From Dyadobacter jejuensis (lineage in GTDB: Bacteria; Bacteroidota; Bacteroidia; Cytophagales; Spirosomataceae): a DNA stretch of 64,000 bases. A program made the translations under genes and the position numbers. The notes beneath the pieces were generated by a model. That model saw nothing but the letters and a program-made list of their open reading frames with translations. It made no database searches and was not told the origin of the DNA. Below are positions 46,058-54,885 of the stretch, one piece after another (position 1 is the first letter of the stretch; each line of letters begins with the position of its first letter). The DNA is taken from contig NZ_QGDT01000007.1 in NCBI RefSeq assembly GCF_003149085.1, positions 124,001-188,000 on the forward strand, given 5' to 3'.

Positions 46058-49000
46058 ATGATTGCAGACGTATTTATAAAAAGACCTATAACGGCCATCG
46101 TAAGCTCGGTGGTGATCGTTTTGGTAGGTCTTATCTCCCTGTTTAACCTGCCCGTAGCGCAGTATCCAGACGTAACACCTCCAACAGTTACCGTATCGGG
46201 TAACTTTACTGGTGCCGATGGACAAACCGTAGAACAGACTACAACCACCCCCATCGAAACCCAGATCAACGGTACCCCGGGCATGACCTATATGTCCAGT
46301 AATAGTACCAGTAGTGGGCAGAGTAGTATCAACGTTGTATTCGATGTGGGCACCGATATCAATATTGCCGCCTTGGATGTACAAAACCGAGTAAGCGTAG
46401 CGGAGCCTACCCTACCCGATGCCGTAAAACGACTAGGACTCACCGTAAGGAAACGGCAACCTAGTATCATGATCGCCTTGGCCTTGTATTCGCCCAATGG
46501 CTCGCATGATGCCCAATTCATAGGAAACTATGCTAATATCTACCTAAAGGATGCCTTACAAAGGGTAAAAGGTGTGGGTGATATTGTGACCCGTGCCGAC
46601 GACTTTAGTATGCGTATCTGGCTGGACCCCGACAAATTGGCCTCCCTCAATATGGTCCCTAGCGACATATCGGCGGCCCTCGCAGAGCAAAACCTTCAAA
46701 TAGCCGCGGGTACGGTTGGAGGAAACCCACAACCCAATAGCCAAACCTTCGAATATAGTGTACTCACCAATAGCCGACTAGACTCTAAAGAAGAGTTTGA
46801 AGATATAATTGTACGCAGCTCGCCTGCCGACGGCTCCATCGTCTACCTAAAAGATGTTGCTCGCGTCGAGCTAGGCAAGTTCGATTATGGCATTAATGCC
46901 TTTGTTGATGGTAAACCGGCGGCCTTCGTATTGATTTACCAAGCACCGGGGGCCAATGCCCTGGACACCTACGACGGTGTTATGGCGGCTTTGGCCAAGT
47001 TAAAGCCTGGCTTTCCTAAGGATTTGGACTATCTAATTCCCCTCGAAACGGCATCGGTAGTGCGGGTTTCTATAGAAGAGGTGCTTCATACATTTGCCGA
47101 AGCCATGATCCTTGTGGTCATTGTGGTATTTTTGTTCCTTCAAAACTGGCGGGCCACCTTAATTCCTATATTGGCTATCCCGGTTTCCTTGATCGGTACC
47201 TTTATCTTCTTTATCCCATTCGGATTCACCATCAACACCCTAACACTCTTTGCATTCGTACTGGCGATCGGGATTGTAGTGGACGATGCCATCGTGGTCG
47301 TCGAGGCCGTCCAACATAATATCGACCACGAAAAGCTGTCGCCAAAAAAGGCTACTAAAAAAGCCATGAAGGAGATTTCGGGTCCGGTAATCGCTATCGC
47401 TCTGATCCTTGCTGCCGTATTCGTTCCGGTGAGTTTCGTTCCGGGTATCGTAGGAAGGCTCTATCAGCAATTTGCCATCACCATAGCCGTGTCGGTTTTG
47501 CTTTCTGCTTTTGTGGCACTATCGCTGACCCCAGCCTTGTGTACCATTATGCTGAAACCCAGTAAGGGAGCTAATGAAAAGAAAAATATCCTGGAGAAAT
47601 TCTTTGCTGCCTTCAATCGCTGGTTCGATAGGCTATCGGGACGCTACACCAATGGTGTGGCCAAATGGATCCGCGCTACGCCTTTGGTAATGGTGATGAT
47701 GGTTTGTCTTTTTGTGGGACTATTTTTCCTTTTCCAAAACAAACCTACAGGGTTCATCCCTATTGAAGATGAAGGGCGGCTTTACGTGACCTACGAAATG
47801 CCTGAAGCTACTTCCACCACTCGAAATGTGGCGATGATCAAAGAAATTATGGCCCGAGTGGGTGAAATTCCCGAAGTAAGGGTAGTAGGTGGTCTGGCAG
47901 GTCTTAACATCGTGAGTTTCTCCAACAAGTCTAACGTAGGAACTATGTTTGTCAACCTACATCCATGGGCCGACCGTAAGGGAGCACAACAACATGTACA
48001 AGCCGTAATTGCCAAAATTCGCGAGAAGACGGCCGATATTCGGGAAGCACAAATAAGGCCTATTGCTCCTCCTGCCATCCCAGGCTTAGGCGCCACCTCC
48101 GGCTTTACCTTCCAGCTACAGCAGGCCACCAGTACCGACAATATTCAACAGTTTGAAACGGTTGCGCGAAATTTCTTGGCACAAGCGAACGCCCGTCCCG
48201 AAATTGGCATGGCCTTTACCTTCTTCAATGCCCGTACTCCTAGCTACGAGCTGGAGGTAGACAGGAATAAGAGTAAAAAGCTGGGCGTGAAGATTTCGGA
48301 CGTCTACAGCTCCTTGTCGACCCTGTTGGGAAGTAGCTATGTCAACGACTTTAACTTGTACGGTAGAAACTTCCGGGTGATGGTACAAGCCGATAGTAGC
48401 TACCGATCTTCGATGGATAAAATTAATAAGTTTTATGTCCGCAATACCCAAGGGAATATGATCCCGTTAAACTCCTTGGTTACGTCCAAATTGATCGAAA
48501 CCCCGGCCTTGATTTCTCACTATAACATTTATCGCTCCGTCGAAATTAACGGAACACCCGCCGAGGGATATAGTAGTGGGCAGGCCATCGAGGCATTAAG
48601 AGAAGTAGCTCAGAAACTACCCGATGGCTATAGCTATGAGTTCTCCGGAATGAGTAGCGAGGAAATTAAGGCAGGAAATAGCACAACGCTCATTTTTTCG
48701 ATCTCGATTATATTTGTATTCTTGTTCTTGGCTGCCTTATACGAGAGCTGGTCTATCCCCTTCTCGGTTCTCTTTGCAGTACCCATTGGGGCCTTCGGAT
48801 CCATCATTACCCTGACATTTATGCCTAACCTGTCCAATAATATTTATGCCCAAATCGGGTTGATTACATTAATTGGGCTCGCCGCCAAGAATGCCATTCT
48901 GATCGTGGAGTTTGCCAAGGAGCGGGTGGATAATGGAATGGAACTGGTAGCAGCTACCCTCGAAGCTGTACAGCTCCGCTTAAGACCCATTATCATGACC

Positions 49001-49219
49001 TCCCTAGCCTTTATACTAGGGGTGCTACCCTTGGCCTTCGCCAGCGGGGCAGCGGCCGAATCCCGCAAAACTATTGGCTGGACCGTTTTCGGAGGAATGC
49101 TTGCCGCCACCTCACTGGCCATCTTCGTAGTGCCGGTATTATTTGTAGCCATTGAGAAAATTGCGCAAGGCAAAAAGCTCAAAGCTATTCAAGCTGGAGA
49201 ACATATCGAAGAAGATTAA
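46058..49219 (+). CDS. RND efflux pump of AcrB/MexB type, system 2
   Basis: 1053 residues. MIADVFIKRPITAIVSSVVI begins the first helix; GGVGDV-like VKGVGDI, the relay pair GIVVDDAIVVVEAV (Asp about 408 and 409), LTPALCTIMLKP, and GLAAKNAILIVEFAKE with LRPIIMTSLAFILGVLPLA are typical of HAE-1 pumps close to AcrB. It pumps drugs, bile-salt-like amphiphiles or metabolites from the inner membrane and periplasm to the TolC duct. The operon ends at the terminator 15 bases after the stop. Confidence 0.95.
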   Translation: MIADVFIKRPITAIVSSVVIVLVGLISLFNLPVAQYPDVTPPTVTVSGNFTGADGQTVEQTTTTPIETQINGTPGMTYMSSNSTSSGQSSINVVFDVGTDINIAALDVQNRVSVAEPTLPDAVKRLGLTVRKRQPSIMIALALYSPNGSHDAQFIGNYANIYLKDALQRVKGVGDIVTRADDFSMRIWLDPDKLASLNMVPSDISAALAEQNLQIAAGTVGGNPQPNSQTFEYSVLTNSRLDSKEEFEDIIVRSSPADGSIVYLKDVARVELGKFDYGINAFVDGKPAAFVLIYQAPGANALDTYDGVMAALAKLKPGFPKDLDYLIPLETASVVRVSIEEVLHTFAEAMILVVIVVFLFLQNWRATLIPILAIPVSLIGTFIFFIPFGFTINTLTLFAFVLAIGIVVDDAIVVVEAVQHNIDHEKLSPKKATKKAMKEISGPVIAIALILAAVFVPVSFVPGIVGRLYQQFAITIAVSVLLSAFVALSLTPALCTIMLKPSKGANEKKNILEKFFAAFNRWFDRLSGRYTNGVAKWIRATPLVMVMMVCLFVGLFFLFQNKPTGFIPIEDEGRLYVTYEMPEATSTTRNVAMIKEIMARVGEIPEVRVVGGLAGLNIVSFSNKSNVGTMFVNLHPWADRKGAQQHVQAVIAKIREKTADIREAQIRPIAPPAIPGLGATSGFTFQLQQATSTDNIQQFETVARNFLAQANARPEIGMAFTFFNARTPSYELEVDRNKSKKLGVKISDVYSSLSTLLGSSYVNDFNLYGRNFRVMVQADSSYRSSMDKINKFYVRNTQGNMIPLNSLVTSKLIETPALISHYNIYRSVEINGTPAEGYSSGQAIEALREVAQKLPDGYSYEFSGMSSEEIKAGNSTTLIFSISIIFVFLFLAALYESWSIPFSVLFAVPIGAFGSIITLTFMPNLSNNIYAQIGLITLIGLAAKNAILIVEFAKERVDNGMELVAATLEAVQLRLRPIIMTSLAFILGVLPLAFASGAAAESRKTIGWTVFGGMLAATSLAIFVVPVLFVAIEKIAQGKKLKAIQAGEHIEED

Positions 49220-49234
49220 TGAATGATCGTCCAT

Positions 49235-49276
49235 AAAAAAGTTGCTGCTCGGCTGGTTCGGGCAGCAACTTTTTTT
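49235..49276 (+). terminator. Intrinsic terminator of the second RND operon
   Basis: AAAAAAGTTGCTGC, a 13-base loop, GCAGCAACTTTTTT. Begins 15 bases after the pump gene. Confidence 0.93.
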
Positions 49277-49378
49277 ATGTCAAAACTTCACTATTCTCCA
49301 GCTTATAAAGATAAGAACTAAGTAGTTCATCTATTGTTATTTTCAACCTCCCAACGGATCCATTCAAAGGCTTAGGGC

Positions 49379-49532
49379 GTATGCTTCGGCTAGGCCAGCC
49401 CCTAGGGAGCATACCTACATTAGCCGGTTGCGCCCTTTCTACATCATTAGGGCCTACGGGGGTATACAACCTACTTAACCTTCATGGTCGCCTATAAGTC
49501 AAGCCTTCCCCTGGGGTCATTAGGGGGAGGCT
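49379..49532. other. Structured non-coding region with two hairpins
   Basis: The 49277-49623 gap has no gene. Hairpin A (49379-49414) pairs GTATGCT with AGCATAC and inside it CTAGG with CCTAG. Hairpin B (49502-49532) pairs AGCCTTCCCCT with AGGGGGAGGCT through an 11-base stem with one wobble. The stretch is richer in G and C than other gaps and lies between two convergent terminators, so any transcript would need its own promoter. It may be a small RNA or a repeat remnant. Confidence 0.35.
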
Positions 49533-49623
49533 ATTCCAAACATGCTCCACTGGATTGGTTGAGGTAGGCCCTCCCCTCCCACCTATCTATGTAAGTGAGC
49601 CTAGCAGGCAGCAGCTAAGGCAT

Positions 49624-49664
49624 AAAAAAGCCGTCGAAATGCAATAGCATATTACGACGGCTTT
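49624..49664 (-). terminator. Intrinsic terminator of the DUF4270 gene
   Basis: On the minus strand AAAGCCGTCG, an 18-base loop, CGACGGCTTT followed by T-run. Placed 43 bases after the stop codon. Confidence 0.88.
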
Positions 49665-49706
49665 AAAAGATCTATTGGCCTTTAACCCAGTACAAAAGGG
49701 GTATTC

Positions 49707-51098
49707 TTACTCGTATTTTACAGTCGTATAATAGAGCTCCAATTTAGAATTCTTCGACCCTATTTTCATTTTCTGATTTCCAATCACCAATCGACTCACC
49801 CCTTTCGCAAACCCCATCCGGGCTTCTGGGTAACTACCACTTACTAGTTCAGAAGTAAAAATTCCCAGACCTGAGTCAATTTTATAATCACTAAACATGA
49901 TATTTGAAATAAACGCGCTCACATCGAAAACATAGTATTGTTCATTATCGATGATATTGTCGATATACGTCCCCGTAATTTGTGTCCGGCCATCCAAAGA
50001 TGCCAAAGCCTGGGGTGAGTAAGGTTGTTCGGAACCAAATTCATTGTTTTTGTTGACGTAATACAGGTACAAATTCGAAGGCGCATTATACCTTTCCGTA
50101 ACACTCTGATTGACTGGATAAATCTTAAGCAAGGCCCTATTAGCAACGGAATACTTTGCATATTTGAGCTGATCGAAATACGGGAAATCTACCCGGGTAA
50201 ATACGCCCATACCTTCCTGAATAAAGGACATATTATTGGTTTTTTCGGAAGGGATGGCAATCCTTTTGGTGCCAGTCCCAGTGGCCAACTCGGTCCCCGT
50301 CCGGTCATTCATCACCTTGTTATAGGAATAGTTTAGGGCTACCACCTCCTTATATACCGTATTGCCCTCGAGTCCTTTCACATGATAATGTAACCGAATC
50401 CCAGCACCCGTACCTGGCATAGCAATTCCTAGAATCACGTTATTGTCTTCAGAATCTCCTTTTAAGGTTATTCCCTGCAACACATTATACCAATCCGAAG
50501 AATTACGCATCAAATTGTTCTTCGCTAAATCGAAAATTTTCAATCCCAATTCGTCTGAAAGTCGCACCTTAACGGAGTCTAAGCTGGGTCGCGGCCTAAA
50601 CTCTAAAGTCCCCAAAGGGGCCTCATCGTAAGGCAGCACGGAGGTATTAAAATAGGAACTTCTCAATAAAATATCCTCCGTAACGGCATGCACCGATAAC
50701 TTCATAACCTGAGTGGTGTCGCCATAATAATACCCATCGTAGTTTAAGAAAACATCCAAAGAATCGTAGACGGCGTCGTCGGGCAAGGTAATGGAACCTT
50801 GTAATTCGGGCTGAGTAAACCCTTGGGCCGTTACTGCTCCTAAATAAGGGTCGTTGTATTGACCAACAATTAACCGATCAACTCCACCTGTCATTAAGGA
50901 ATCATAGACTACCGTCGAAAACTGAACGGTGGAAGTGTCACTATAAAGAACCGCAAAATCATCGGGATTAGGCTGAACTAAGGAGACGATCTCATCACCC
51001 CATTGACAGCTATACAAAGAGGCTGTCAGGCCTAGGATGAATGAGTAGGGAATTAGGCGGGAAATATATGCTTTGGATTTAAATACTTTTAGGCTCAT
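49707..51098 (-). CDS. DUF4270 lipoprotein
   Basis: 463 residues with lipobox LYSC (Cys31). The protein has the DUF4270 pattern: VGQYNDPYLGAVTAQGFTQ, DAVYDSLDVFLNYDGYYYGD, LRSSYFNTSVLPYDEAPLG and GIRLHYHVKG, ending KNSKLELYYTTVKYE. It is predicted to sit at the outer membrane. Function is unknown. A matching promoter (51121-51151) and terminator frame it as a single gene. It is divergent from the Kelch-lipoprotein and DUF4907 genes; I recall these three families occurring together in other Bacteroidota. Confidence 0.85.
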   Translation of the reverse strand: MSLKVFKSKAYISRLIPYSFILGLTASLYSCQWGDEIVSLVQPNPDDFAVLYSDTSTVQFSTVVYDSLMTGGVDRLIVGQYNDPYLGAVTAQGFTQPELQGSITLPDDAVYDSLDVFLNYDGYYYGDTTQVMKLSVHAVTEDILLRSSYFNTSVLPYDEAPLGTLEFRPRPSLDSVKVRLSDELGLKIFDLAKNNLMRNSSDWYNVLQGITLKGDSEDNNVILGIAMPGTGAGIRLHYHVKGLEGNTVYKEVVALNYSYNKVMNDRTGTELATGTGTKRIAIPSEKTNNMSFIQEGMGVFTRVDFPYFDQLKYAKYSVANRALLKIYPVNQSVTERYNAPSNLYLYYVNKNNEFGSEQPYSPQALASLDGRTQITGTYIDNIIDNEQYYVFDVSAFISNIMFSDYKIDSGLGIFTSELVSGSYPEARMGFAKGVSRLVIGNQKMKIGSKNSKLELYYTTVKYE

Positions 51099-51120
51099 CT
51101 AAGAATGTAACAGTAAAATG

Positions 51121-51151
51121 CAAAATTATGGGTTGTAATCTTACCTTACAA
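51121..51151 (-). promoter_or_regulatory. Bacteroidota-type promoter of the DUF4270 gene
   Basis: On the minus strand TTG (51151-51149), 20 bases, TAATTTTG (51128-51121), the same layout as the rimP promoter. The start codon is 22 bases downstream of the -7 element. Confidence 0.7.
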
Positions 51152-51596
51152 CATATTTTATGGAAAGAGATTAATAATTATCAATTTAACGTTTTTGCAA
51201 CAAACCGGAGAATGGGTACGTATACCTAATACACATAGTTTGCAATATCGGGTTGTTTCACCTCAACTAGTACGAGTATATCCGCTAACCTGTGGCAAAT
51301 ATGAGAAATAAAAGAAACTTATAACAATGCTAAACATAATATATAGATCACCTAAGATGCCTCAATACACTAGGATTGCAGGTATTTGACAACAAAAATA
51401 GTTCCCGAATCGTTGTACTTGGAGGGGGCATGTTAAAAAGAAATATACAAATTTTATTTACAATACTTTACTTACCAAGGCCAAGATGTTATGTTTGCAG
51501 AAAATTTAACTTTGGCGGTACTGTATAGACCACAGAAATGTAATCGCAAAAATTAATTTTTTTATCAGTAAAAATTCGTCAAACCATATAATTTTC
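51152..51596. other. Divergent gap between the DUF4270 and Kelch genes
   Basis: AT-rich, no gene. A -7-like TAACTTTG at 51507-51514 on the plus strand could start the Kelch transcript, but no TTG is found at the right distance upstream. No hairpin or repeat of note. Confidence 0.35.
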
Positions 51597-52625
51597 ATGT
51601 TCAATACTTTTAAGAAGACATCAATAGCCCTATTAATGGCCTCCACGGCACTTGTGCAGATTGGCTGTAATAACGATGATGCCGAAGCCGACAAATTGGG
51701 AAACTGGTATCGTGATGGCATACCTAGTTTTGGTGGGTCAGCTCGCGCTAGAGCCGTAAGCTTTCAAATTGGCGACAAAGGATATGTGGGTACCGGACTT
51801 ACTAATGAAACCGTTTCTCGCGTACAAGATTTCTGGTCTTATAACGCAGCAGCTAAAATATGGTCTCAGACGGCTGCATTCCCAGGTACAGGACGTACCG
51901 ATGCCGTATCTTTCGTAGTAGGAGGAAAAGCCTACGTTGGTCTAGGATACGACAGCAATACGATTTCTGATTTAGCATATAAAAAAGACTTCTTCGCTTA
52001 TGATCCTTCTTCCAATACTTGGTCGGAAGTGGCTGAGTATATCGGAGGAACCCGCCAGTATGCTACAGCTTTCACCCAAGGCAACTACGGTTACGTAGGA
52101 TTAGGTTATAATGGAAGTGGATACTATCAAGACTTTTATCAGTACGATCCAACCTCCGACTCTTGGAAAGAAATTGCCACCTTTACTGGTGGAAAGCGCC
52201 GTGGCGCAGTTTCTTTCACCGTCAATGGAAGTTCCTATGTAGGATTTGGTACTAGCAACTCCGGAGCTTCTACCAGCGATCTCTATCAGTTTAACCCCAC
52301 AGGAAACGGTGGCCTAGGGGCATGGGTTAAAATGGAAAATGACGATGAAGATTTCCCAAGCCGTACACATGCCTTTGCCTTGGTGATAAACGAAAAAGCC
52401 TATATTGTCGGAGGTACGGGACTTTCTGACTGCTGGGAATATACTCCAGGAACCAACGAATGGGATGAAGCGACCGGTTTCGAAGGTGGCCAACGTGGTT
52501 TTGCCGCTGGATTCGTTATGGGCAACCTAGGTTACTTTGGTACAGGAAGTCCATCTGGATCGGCCGGGTATGACGACTGGTGGGCTTTCGATCCTACGGC
52601 CGTTCAGGACGACGACGATAACTAA
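51597..52625 (+). CDS. Kelch-repeat lipoprotein
   Basis: 342 residues with lipobox VQIGC (Cys24). Six Kelch-like repeats of about 50 residues each carry a GR or GKR turn, VSFxxGxKGYVGxG and DFxxYDPxxNxWxEV, predicting a six-bladed beta-propeller. A short acidic tail (QDDDDN) ends the protein. It would face the periplasm or cell surface and bind a partner or glycan. It stands 49 bases before the DUF4907 gene and divergent from the DUF4270 lipoprotein, forming a trio. Confidence 0.85.
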   Translation: MFNTFKKTSIALLMASTALVQIGCNNDDAEADKLGNWYRDGIPSFGGSARARAVSFQIGDKGYVGTGLTNETVSRVQDFWSYNAAAKIWSQTAAFPGTGRTDAVSFVVGGKAYVGLGYDSNTISDLAYKKDFFAYDPSSNTWSEVAEYIGGTRQYATAFTQGNYGYVGLGYNGSGYYQDFYQYDPTSDSWKEIATFTGGKRRGAVSFTVNGSSYVGFGTSNSGASTSDLYQFNPTGNGGLGAWVKMENDDEDFPSRTHAFALVINEKAYIVGGTGLSDCWEYTPGTNEWDEATGFEGGQRGFAAGFVMGNLGYFGTGSPSGSAGYDDWWAFDPTAVQDDDDN

Positions 52626-52674
52626 TTATAGATTAACAGGAAGAAAACCCATTATTTAATAACCTTTGGTAATT

Positions 52675-53037
52675 GTGAGTAAACCTGTTAAAATAATACT
52701 ACTAGTAGCCAGCCTTGTTGGAATCCTTTTTTGGTTCAACAAGGCTGGCTATTTCCATTCGGAGCCAAAGTCAGCGCATCAATTGACTGTAAAGGCTACC
52801 GAAAATGGCATCGATGGCTGGGGCTATGATATCTATGAGGATAGCACCCTCATCATACAGCAGCCGTATTTGCCAGGAATACCAGGGACTACGGGGTTCC
52901 AAAGTGAGGATTTAGCCCTAAAAACCGGTGAGTTGGTCATCAACAAACTACAAAAGGGTATTTTCCCTCCTACCATTTCCCCTTCTGAACTGGACAGCCT
53001 GGGGGTTCAATTACCTTCTCCCCCACCCAGCCGGTAG
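52675..53037 (+). CDS. DUF4907 protein
   Basis: 120 residues from a GTG at 52675; there is no ATG, and a TTG at 52666 is the alternative. One N-terminal membrane helix or signal ([16 protein letters not shown]) is followed by the DUF4907 block [41 protein letters not shown] and [17 protein letters not shown]. Function unknown. It probably shares a message with the Kelch gene. Confidence 0.82.
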   Translation: MSKPVKIILLVASLVGILFWFNKAGYFHSEPKSAHQLTVKATENGIDGWGYDIYEDSTLIIQQPYLPGIPGTTGFQSEDLALKTGELVINKLQKGIFPPTISPSELDSLGVQLPSPPPSR

Positions 53038-53090
53038 TACCAGGAGACAAATCGGCTTTCACTTCTTCTGTCCTGCTCGCTCCACCTACA

Positions 53091-54140
53091 TCACTTTTTC
53101 AGTTGGTAAGTACCTAGTAACGGAAAATGATCGGAGAAGGTCACCTTTCTAAATGTTTGGAAATCCAATAGCTCCATCTTATCCTTTTGGTAAAACTGAT
53201 GATCGATGCGGATAAAATGAGGAATACCGTTGAAGGTAAAGCCAAACCCCCGCCCCTTTTCTTCGAAGGCATTGGCAAATTGATGCCTCAAGGTGCTGTA
53301 TGAATAGCTATAGGGAGTTTCATTAAAATCACCCGCAACGATTTTAGGGTAAGGCGATTGGCCAATCCAGTCCATCAACAAGTCCACCTCCCTACTCCTA
53401 TTGACGAAGCCACGTTTTATTTTTTGCAAGATTCGAATCCCGCCTTTTTCTAACTTTTCCTGCTGCTTTTCTTTTGCCAATTTGTCGAGCTCAAGACTCA
53501 TAGAATACAAATGCACGCCAAAAACGGATACGGTATCCCCTTGCTTGACGATATCGGCCCTTATCACCCCATTCAAGAACTGAAACAACGTATCCTTCGC
53601 AAAGACGATCGGGTACTTGGAGAAAACCGTTAAACGTGCCGTATTTTTCAAATCCCCATATCGGCTATGATTTAGGGTATGGTGAAATATGTAGCCGCTC
53701 TTGCGGATACAAGGAAGCGTCGCTTTTTTATCTACCATATAATTCGAATACTCGGGAAGTACCATAACATCGGCATTGACAGCACCGAGCCACTGGCAAT
53801 ACGATTGTGTTTGCTCATTGGTCCTATGTGAGTTTCCTACGTTATAGGACAACACCCTCAGGCTATTAGCCCTACTGGACGCTTCAGTAGAAAAAGATTC
53901 CTTTTGACTCTGAAATGTTCGAGACCAAAACAGGAGGCTGCTCAGTAATACTAAAAATGACCACATCAGGCTTCGACGGTCAGAGACCATGAAAAGCAGA
54001 AAACAAAGGACATGGAAGCCAATCACAGCGGGTAAAGCCAAGCCGGCCAACCCTAACCACCAGGGCCTATTCACCCCAAAATAAATGATAAGAAACAAGC
54101 CAATAGTACCAATACTTACAAAAATATAGAGACGTCGCAT
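53091..54140 (-). CDS. Membrane-anchored endonuclease/exonuclease/phosphatase-family protein
   Basis: 349 residues. Three membrane helices at about 3-85, then an EEP catalytic domain: VLSYNVGNSHR (Asn), VMVLPEYSNY (Glu), VFGVHLYSMS (His), VAGDFNETPYSYSYS (Asp, Asn) and FSDHFPLLG (Asp-His). All core residues are present. The active site would face the periplasm, given the topology. Substrate may be a phospholipid, nucleic acid or sugar phosphate; undecided. It is convergent with the DUF4907 gene. Confidence 0.87.
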   Translation of the reverse strand: MRRLYIFVSIGTIGLFLIIYFGVNRPWWLGLAGLALPAVIGFHVLCFLLFMVSDRRSLMWSFLVLLSSLLFWSRTFQSQKESFSTEASSRANSLRVLSYNVGNSHRTNEQTQSYCQWLGAVNADVMVLPEYSNYMVDKKATLPCIRKSGYIFHHTLNHSRYGDLKNTARLTVFSKYPIVFAKDTLFQFLNGVIRADIVKQGDTVSVFGVHLYSMSLELDKLAKEKQQEKLEKGGIRILQKIKRGFVNRSREVDLLMDWIGQSPYPKIVAGDFNETPYSYSYSTLRHQFANAFEEKGRGFGFTFNGIPHFIRIDHQFYQKDKMELLDFQTFRKVTFSDHFPLLGTYQLKK

Positions 54141-54222
54141 ACATTAAAAAGGGTAATCGTATTAGGACGCAATATAAGAACTTAATTCTGTCTGGCATTT
54201 ACATTTGCTTTCGGAGTAACAC

Positions 54223-54253
54223 TTGTAGATCTAATTTAATTGTATTACATTTG
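54223..54253 (+). promoter_or_regulatory. Promoter of the rimP-nusA-infB operon
   Basis: TTG (54223-54225), 20 bases, TACATTTG (54246-54253), matching the Bacteroidota consensus. The start codon of rimP is about 70 bases downstream, leaving a leader with a hairpin. Confidence 0.72.
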
Positions 54254-54284
54254 TGGCAGAATTCTATTTTGATCGGTTGATTGA

Positions 54285-54306
54285 GGGGTATTAAACCCCT
54301 TTTTTA
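54285..54306 (+). terminator. Terminator-like hairpin in the rimP leader (possible attenuator)
   Basis: GGGGT, ATTAA loop, ACCCC, then seven T. It lies between the promoter and rimP, with no plus-strand gene before it to terminate, so it could attenuate the operon. Confidence 0.6.
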
Positions 54307-54323
54307 TTTATAGTCCATCTTAC

Positions 54324-54806
54324 ATGACAGTTAAAGAACAGTTGGAAGATTTGCTCAATCCGATATTGGAAGCAAGCAATTGTTTTCTTGTCGATATTGC
54401 TCTCAAGCCTTCCAAAGTAAGCCAAAAAGTATTAATTTTAGTCGATAGTGACGCAGGAATAACCATTCAGGAATGCACTTCTATCAGCAGGCAATTGGCC
54501 AAACAGCTGGAAGAGATGGAGTTTTTTTCGATGGCATATACCTTGGAAGTATCTTCCCCTGGTCTGGATCAACCTTTAATTTTACCTCGTCAGTTTCAAA
54601 AAAACATCGGGAGAAGGTTAAAAGTAACCCACAAGTCGGGGGAAAGCATGGTAGGCGAACTCTTGGAATCGTCCAATACGGAGATCACCCTACAGCTAGA
54701 CGCCCCAAAAAAGAAGTCGAAAGTGGTGATTGACCCTGAGAGCTTAAGAAAGCTGATTCCTTTAGATCAAATCGCCAAGGCAATGGTAGAAATATCATTA
54801 AAATAA
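54324..54806 (+). CDS. rimP: Ribosome maturation factor RimP
   Basis: 160 residues. The N-terminal alpha-beta domain has CFLVDIALKPS, VLILVDSDAGITIQECTSISRQL and YTLEVSSPGLDQPL, all family blocks; the C-terminal domain is SH3-like. RimP helps 30S subunit assembly in the cytoplasm. First gene of the classic rimP-nusA-infB operon. Confidence 0.95.
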   Translation: MTVKEQLEDLLNPILEASNCFLVDIALKPSKVSQKVLILVDSDAGITIQECTSISRQLAKQLEEMEFFSMAYTLEVSSPGLDQPLILPRQFQKNIGRRLKVTHKSGESMVGELLESSNTEITLQLDAPKKKSKVVIDPESLRKLIPLDQIAKAMVEISLK

Positions 54807-54885
54807 CGAGGTCCCGCATGAACAATGCGGTCAATAAACATAACACAGTACATCCTTAGATAAGCAATTATTCATACTAAATACA

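Noticed and set aside
49275-49469. 64-codon minus-strand frame in the structured gap
   Set aside because: Runs into the terminator of the neighbouring operon, crosses a strong hairpin and has no family resemblance.
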